From Butyrivibrio sp. (GTDB lineage: Bacteria; Bacillota_A; Clostridia; Lachnospirales; Lachnospiraceae): a stretch of DNA of 18,325 nucleotides. Shown piece after piece: positions 14,204-18,325 of this stretch; position 1 is the stretch's first letter, and each line of letters opens with the position of its first letter. A model generated the notes under the pieces. It was given only the letters and a program-made list of their open reading frames with translations, did no database searches and was not told the origin of the DNA. The translations under genes were made by a program, and so were the position numbers. Location of the stretch: positions 1 through 18,325 of the forward strand of contig NZ_JAILQF010000048.1 in the NCBI RefSeq assembly GCF_024699075.1. The letters run 5' to 3'.

Positions 14204-15547
14204 TTAATTATTTATTTTGGAAAGCTTTCCATTCTTAAGCTCATAAAAGTCTCCATACTCAGGAAGTATCCTGCATCCTGCATGTTCTGACATCACCTGC
14301 TCAGGTCTGAAAGAATGAAGCGGAATAAGAGTACCAGGCTCAATATGGTCGATCATATAACGAAGATAATATGGTCTTGAATGTCCGCCTGTTCCCTTAT
14401 GTTCATAGTTAATCTCAAGCTTATCCATAAAATCATGAAGCTTTTTATAAGATGGATCATAATCCCCAAGAGGAGCTCCGTCCATATGAACATATAATGA
14501 CAGAACATCTTTAAGATCTATAAGTTCATATATATGCTTATAATCCTGCTGAAGGACATATTTGGAAGGATTAGAAATAAGATCCTTCCTGCTAACCTTC
14601 TTCCAATCATCAGGAATATCAAAGCAGCACTCATCAAGGTTCTGAGCATAGATGCTTATCTCATCTTCCGGATAAAAAGCATGTACATATTCTGCCTGAA
14701 TAGGTTCAAGTACAAGTGTTCTTCCCTCTGATTTACATACGTTTATAAGTCTGTGAATTCTTTCTACATTCCTATTGTAGTTGTTGATAACAATAAGCCC
14801 TTCTTCATTCGCAATCTTATCACGCATATATTCTTCTACTACTTCTTCTGAGTTACCCATATCTGCAGGTTCCTCGAGACTTAGCATATCTATATCTTCA
14901 AAACTAGCTGTAACGCCTTCTGTGATCATCACATTTGCGCCATGGCAGGTTTTGGCAAAATTCTCTGTAATATCTCTATGGAAGCCATGAAATCTGTAAT
15001 CGCCAGTATAGCAGATGCTTCCGTCTTTAGTTTCAATAATAAATCCGCATGCACCAACAACATCATGATCTACCTGAACTACCTTTACAGTGATATCTTC
15101 TACTGTAAAAGTCTTATCATAATCAATTCCAATACAGTTCTTGTGTTCTCTTACTTCCGCTTCTCCTGTGCTTGCTATAGCTCTGTATAGCTTAAGAGAA
15201 TCTGAGCTCATATATACCGGAACTTCAGGATCAAGCATTCCAAGTCCGCCCATATGATCTATATGCATGTGAGAGATAATAAAGAAATTCTTTTTGGTAT
15301 CTTCAGAATATGACTTAAGTCCAAGCTTATGAGCTGTTGTATCATCATAAATACCATCCATTGGCGTAAGAATGCCAAGGTTAACATAATAATATGCCAT
15401 ATCGCAAGGAGCGCAGCTGACCTTATTATCAATAATATCAGCATTGGCAAAACCAAAATCAAACATACATCTGGCGGTATCCGTCTCTACAACCACAAAG
15501 GTTCCGCCTATCTCACGAAGTCCGTTATAAAATCCAAGTTTTGTCAT
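14204..15547 (-). CDS. MBL-fold metallo-hydrolase of the beta-CASP/RNase J-like group
   Basis: A 447-residue zinc-dependent hydrolase from the ATG at 15547. Metal-binding motifs: HMHIDH (93-98), H161, and D183 in TGDYRFHG. The middle resembles RNase J: GLIVINNYNRNVERIHRLI (about 250-268) then EGRTLVLE. The end matches the RNase J motif C region: H389 in KGTGGHSRP, then IEPGTLIPLHSF with H411. RNase J proteins are about 550 residues; the C-terminal domain is missing here, so this may be a shorter paralogue or a related hydrolase. Ribonuclease activity is inferred. A longer frame to 15574 exists, but AAAGGAG lies 8 nt before 15547. It has a strong promoter of its own and is not obviously linked to its neighbours. 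Confidence 0.85.
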   Translation of the reverse strand: MTKLGFYNGLREIGGTFVVVETDTARCMFDFGFANADIIDNKVSCAPCDMAYYYVNLGILTPMDGIYDDTTAHKLGLKSYSEDTKKNFFIISHMHIDHMGGLGMLDPEVPVYMSSDSLKLYRAIASTGEAEVREHKNCIGIDYDKTFTVEDITVKVVQVDHDVVGACGFIIETKDGSICYTGDYRFHGFHRDITENFAKTCHGANVMITEGVTASFEDIDMLSLEEPADMGNSEEVVEEYMRDKIANEEGLIVINNYNRNVERIHRLINVCKSEGRTLVLEPIQAEYVHAFYPEDEISIYAQNLDECCFDIPDDWKKVSRKDLISNPSKYVLQQDYKHIYELIDLKDVLSLYVHMDGAPLGDYDPSYKKLHDFMDKLEINYEHKGTGGHSRPYYLRYMIDHIEPGTLIPLHSFRPEQVMSEHAGCRILPEYGDFYELKNGKLSKINN

Positions 15548-15591
15548 ATTAAGTACTCCTTTCATAAAAACCATCTTTAGAGCAAGATTTT

Positions 15592-15620
15592 ATTTTATCA
15601 TAATAGCAACTATATGCCAA
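15592..15620 (-). promoter_or_regulatory. Sigma-A promoter of the MBL-fold gene
   Basis: Minus-strand TTGGCA (complement of 15615-15620) and TAAAAT (complement of 15592-15597) are 17 bp apart, with TGA before the -10 (extended -10). The start point would be near 15585, giving a leader of about 38 nt. The -35 directly abuts the T-tract of the preceding terminator. Confidence 0.65.
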
Positions 15621-15669
15621 CAAAAAAGAAAAAAGAAAAAGCCGGTGCGCATCGCAATACGCACCGGCT
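15621..15669 (-). terminator. Intrinsic terminator of the CUT1 importer operon
   Basis: A perfect 10-bp GC-rich stem, AGCCGGTGCG (15640-15649) and CGCACCGGCT (15660-15669), is followed on the minus strand by T5 C T6 C T6. It ends the binding-protein transcript. Confidence 0.92.
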
Positions 15670-15700
15670 AAATATACTTATATATTGATCCTGACTATTA

Positions 15701-17038
15701 TCAGAACTGAGCGTTGATCTCTTCTACAAGAGCATCAAGTGCTGTCTGAGGATCTGCTCCTTCAAGAATGAGCTCTTCCATCTTAGCTGCTACAGCTGTT
15801 CTTACATCATTAGAAGCATCATAAGATGCAAGTGATGTGAAGAATGCATCAGACTGCTCGTAAGCAGCTGTAGCTGTTACGTCACCAGCCATGAAATCCT
15901 GGTACTCTGCTGACTCATAAGCAGATGTTCTTACAGGAAGGTATCCTGTTCCGATAGCCCATGTTGTTGTAGATTCTGCAGATGTAAGGAACTTCATGTA
16001 CTCGAATGCAGCAAGCTGCTTGTTAGCATCCTGTGTGAACATTACAAGGTTTGTACCTGCGCAGTAAGCAGCGCTTTCCTTGTTTGAAGGAACAGGGCAA
16101 ACACCAAGTTCAAAGCCATCAGCTGTGATGTAAGAAGCACCTGTTGAAGAGCCGATGTAACCAAGCATTGACTGTGCAGAAAGTACGTTTGAGAAGTACT
16201 TGTCTTCACCAACAAGACGAGCATATCCGTTGTTGTAAAGGTCCATGATATATGTCATTGTCTCAAGACCACCATCAGTATTGAAAAGAGCACCTGTACC
16301 ATCTACATAGCTCTCACCGTTCTGACGAAGAGAAGCCTCTACAAAACCAGAAAGGTCATCAACACCCCATGCCGGGTTGCCATACTTTTCAACATAAGCT
16401 TCACCTATTGTTGTAAGATCGTCCCATGTCTTAGGAGCTTCAAATCCAAGTTCATCAAGAACTGTCTTGTTATAGAACATTACATATGTTGACTTATTGA
16501 AAGGAAGAGCGTGAATGAAACCGAACTCACTGCACTCGTTACGATAAGCCTCAATGATATCATCATAGTTATCAAAATCGTTCTCTACGAAATCTGTAAG
16601 GTCTACAACCTTGTCAATATAAGGATTGAGCCAGTTGTTGTAAGCCTGAGCCATATCTGGAAGTCCGTCAGCTGCTGCAGCTGCCTGAAGCTTCTGAGAA
16701 AGATCACCATATGAACCCTGGTTAACAAGTGTTACTGTGATTCCGTACTCATTGCTTGAATTGAACTCATCTGTAAGCTGAGTAAGAACTTCTTCCTGAG
16801 TATTTGACATTCCATGCCAGAATGTGATTTCGCAAGACTCGATTGTCTTCTCTTCGGAAGTTGCAGCAGCATCTGTACTCTCTGCATCCTGTGTAGCTTC
16901 TTCCTGTGTTGTCTCCTGTGTAGCTTCATCTGTTGAAGCTGCTGTATCTGCATTAGGATCAACCTTCTGAGCACAGCCTGCAAGAGCGCTTGCTGCCATT
17001 ACTGCTGTAAGTAATGATGCAACGATTTTCTTCTTCAT
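15701..17038 (-). CDS. CUT1-type sugar ABC importer, substrate-binding lipoprotein
   Basis: Extracellular receptor of a carbohydrate importer, 445 residues from the ATG at 17038. A signal peptide ends in the lipobox ALAGC (lipidated C22), followed by a Thr/Glu/Asp-rich linker at 23-63. The mature domain begins with IESCEITFWHGMSN, typical of family 1 sugar-binding proteins (UgpB/MalE group), and includes PFNKSTYVMFYNKTVLDELG and the TWDDL segment. The frame extends upstream to 17119, but that would bury the signal peptide; the 17038 ATG has AAGGAGG 9 nt upstream. The gene is third in the visible operon, after the two permeases, with a 167-bp gap and its own terminator. Its sugar is unknown. 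No ATPase gene is nearby, as is common for CUT1 systems that share an MsmK-like ATPase. Confidence 0.92.
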   Translation of the reverse strand: MKKKIVASLLTAVMAASALAGCAQKVDPNADTAASTDEATQETTQEEATQDAESTDAAATSEEKTIESCEITFWHGMSNTQEEVLTQLTDEFNSSNEYGITVTLVNQGSYGDLSQKLQAAAAADGLPDMAQAYNNWLNPYIDKVVDLTDFVENDFDNYDDIIEAYRNECSEFGFIHALPFNKSTYVMFYNKTVLDELGFEAPKTWDDLTTIGEAYVEKYGNPAWGVDDLSGFVEASLRQNGESYVDGTGALFNTDGGLETMTYIMDLYNNGYARLVGEDKYFSNVLSAQSMLGYIGSSTGASYITADGFELGVCPVPSNKESAAYCAGTNLVMFTQDANKQLAAFEYMKFLTSAESTTTWAIGTGYLPVRTSAYESAEYQDFMAGDVTATAAYEQSDAFFTSLASYDASNDVRTAVAAKMEELILEGADPQTALDALVEEINAQF

Positions 17039-17056
17039 AATACGTATCCTCCTTTG

Positions 17057-17119
17057 TACCGAATACCGGTATTTGCGCAGAATCATCTGCATTAGTATAG
17101 TTAACTTGCCTCTTGGCAA
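17057..17119 (-). other. Three short hairpins in the permease/binding-protein gap
   Basis: TACCG/CGGTA (17057-17071), GCAGA/TCTGC (17077-17090) and TTGCC/GGCAA (17106-17119) are each perfect 5-bp stems with 4-5-nt loops. The nearest lies just upstream of the binding-protein ribosome site. They may affect mRNA stability and raise binding-protein yield, but 5-bp stems can arise by chance. Confidence 0.35.
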
Positions 17120-17205
17120 TTTACTACCTTTAGTTAGTACATAACTTGATACTGATGGAGCTATAGAACGTATCTAGTATATAAACAATATGAACTTTTA
17201 CCTTA

Positions 17206-18132
17206 TTATCCTTTAAGACCTGATCTTGTAACGCCTTCAATGATATATTTTCTAAGGAAAAGATAGATGATTATAATAGGCATTACCAGAATACATGAAG
17301 CAGCCATAATAAGCTGATAATCTGAACCAGCCTCGGACTGGAACTGAGTAAGTCCGTTAGACAATACTCTCATGTTCGGATCGTTAGTAACAAGGAGTGG
17401 CCACATGAAAGCATTCCAGCTACTAATAAAGTTCAAAATACCTATTGTTACGATAGCCTGTTTGTTCATAGGAACCATGATCTTCCACATGAATTTCCAG
17501 TCAGAACATTTATCAACTTTAGCAGCCAGATATATAGCATCCGGAACCTGCATGAAAAACTGTGTTAAGAGATAGATATAGAATACACTTGCTATCCACG
17601 GGATTATAAGAGCGCCATAGGTATTGATTCCCAAGAAGTACCTGTTTAGGAATTCGGAGATTTCGATAATAAGGGCATCAACGAAATGGATTCCCATGCT
17701 CCTTATATTACCGATATCAATCTTCATGTTAAAGACAGTGATATAGTTTGTGATTACAAGCATCTCTCCGGGAATCATAAGTGTAGCCATAAGAAGAGCG
17801 AAAACAAGCTTCTTGCCCGGAAAATTAAGTCTTGAAAATGCAAATGCTGAAAGAACTGTAGTAATCAAAACGCCAAGAGTACTACATACAGCAACTATGA
17901 TCGTATTGACAAAATATCTAAGGAAAGGAGCTCTGCTCCATGCCTCCTGGTAGTTACTCCACTGAGGATCCTTAGGGAAAAATGTTGGCGGTATAGCTGT
18001 GATCTCTGATGCTGTCTTAAGTGATGATAAGATCATCCATACAAAAGGCATCACAGTAATGATGGCGCCAAGTATAAGAATTGTAAATTTCAATATATCC
18101 AAAATTATATTGGAGACTTTAGTTGATTTCAT
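17206..18132 (-). CDS. CUT1-type sugar ABC importer permease (MalG/UgpE-like)
   Basis: Second permease of the carbohydrate importer, 308 residues. TM helices are near 14-36, 73-98, 108-128, 168-190, 227-245 and 276-293. The EAA coupling loop is at about 198-221: DAIYLAAKVDKCSDWKFMWKIMVP, close to the family consensus although the usual Gly-Ala after the Asp is Lys-Cys. The end VTRSGLKG is typical of MalG-like proteins, which usually end in GxxKG. About 33 extra residues (near 135-168) separate TM3 from the conserved NTYGALIIP segment. ATG 18132 has GGAGGAG 4-5 nt upstream. It lies 40 bp after the other permease gene. Confidence 0.92.
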   Translation of the reverse strand: MKSTKVSNIILDILKFTILILGAIITVMPFVWMILSSLKTASEITAIPPTFFPKDPQWSNYQEAWSRAPFLRYFVNTIIVAVCSTLGVLITTVLSAFAFSRLNFPGKKLVFALLMATLMIPGEMLVITNYITVFNMKIDIGNIRSMGIHFVDALIIEISEFLNRYFLGINTYGALIIPWIASVFYIYLLTQFFMQVPDAIYLAAKVDKCSDWKFMWKIMVPMNKQAIVTIGILNFISSWNAFMWPLLVTNDPNMRVLSNGLTQFQSEAGSDYQLIMAASCILVMPIIIIYLFLRKYIIEGVTRSGLKG

Positions 18133-18172
18133 GATACTCCTCCGTATCGGGTATATATTAAAGGTGCCGTGC

Positions 18173-18325
18173 TTAGCGGCTCATAAGTTTGCGAACAAGT
18201 TTCTGTATCATTGTAAATGCCAGAATGATAAAGAAAAGAATAACCGCTGCAGCAGCTGCTTCGCCATACTTATAGCTCTGATAGAACTTCTGCCAGATAT
18301 AGTAAACAACTGTGATAGCACTGTT
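18173..18325 (-). CDS. CUT1-type sugar ABC importer permease (MalF/UgpA-like), C-terminal 50 residues
   Basis: The frame is open from the window edge to a TAA (complement of 18173-18175). The visible residues include a Tyr-rich segment, YGEAAAAAVILFFIILAF (last membrane helix) and a basic tail ending LMSR, which fits the end of the first permease of a CUT1 importer. The pairing with the MalG-like gene 40 bp downstream supports this. The rest of the gene and any regulator lie outside the window. Confidence 0.82.
   Translation of the reverse strand, partial: NSAITVVYYIWQKFYQSYKYGEAAAAAVILFFIILAFTMIQKLVRKLMSR

Overview
The window looks like chromosomal DNA from a low-GC Firmicute, most likely a Lachnospiraceae (Butyrivibrio/Pseudobutyrivibrio/Roseburia-like) gut or rumen fibre degrader. 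This rests on AT-rich intergenic DNA, AGGAGG/GGGAGG ribosome sites, lipoproteins with long Thr/Glu/Ala linkers, a cytosolic GH2 glycosidase beside sugar-type importers, and AraC control. The genus is an inference from protein character only. No rRNA, tRNA, CRISPR array, transposase or integrase was seen.

Layout. 1-474 (+): the 3' part of a ZIP-family metal transporter, whose last codons and stop are tandemly repeated, then a strong terminator. 651-3422 (-): an intracellular GH2 beta-mannosidase with its own promoter. 3679-9987 (-): a five-gene ABC importer of the Opp/Dpp class, transcribed as lipoprotein binding protein, permease B, permease C, ATPase D, ATPase F. 9988-10432: a 445-bp divergent control region. 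10433-11305 (+): an AraC-family regulator, whose 3' end and stop are also tandemly repeated. 11393-15547 (-): a membrane GGDEF diguanylate cyclase, a 5'-nucleotidase-family metallophosphoesterase without a signal peptide, and an RNase J-like MBL/beta-CASP protein, each with its own likely promoter. 15701-18325 (-): the 3' part of a CUT1 sugar importer (end of a MalF/UgpA-type permease, a MalG/UgpE-type permease, a lipoprotein binding protein).

How the genes may work together. The best functional unit is beta-mannosidase + Opp-type importer + AraC regulator. Opp-class importers are known to carry beta-linked oligosaccharides in some bacteria (for example beta-mannoside/beta-glucoside systems of Thermotoga). 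A cytosolic exo-beta-mannosidase next to such an importer fits uptake of short beta-manno-oligosaccharides followed by intracellular hydrolysis. Three TTTCGAAA palindromes in the control region and a near copy in the mannosidase leader hint at co-regulation. The substrate is an inference.

The most unusual features are: two unrelated genes whose stop-codon ends are locally tandem-duplicated; a CAGAAY-type repeat read in two frames across the 50-56 bp ATPase D/ATPase F overlap; a 130-residue extracellular insertion in the DppC-like permease; and a terminator-like hairpin after the binding-protein gene that may set subunit ratios. I do not see convincing evidence of a wholly new kind of system.
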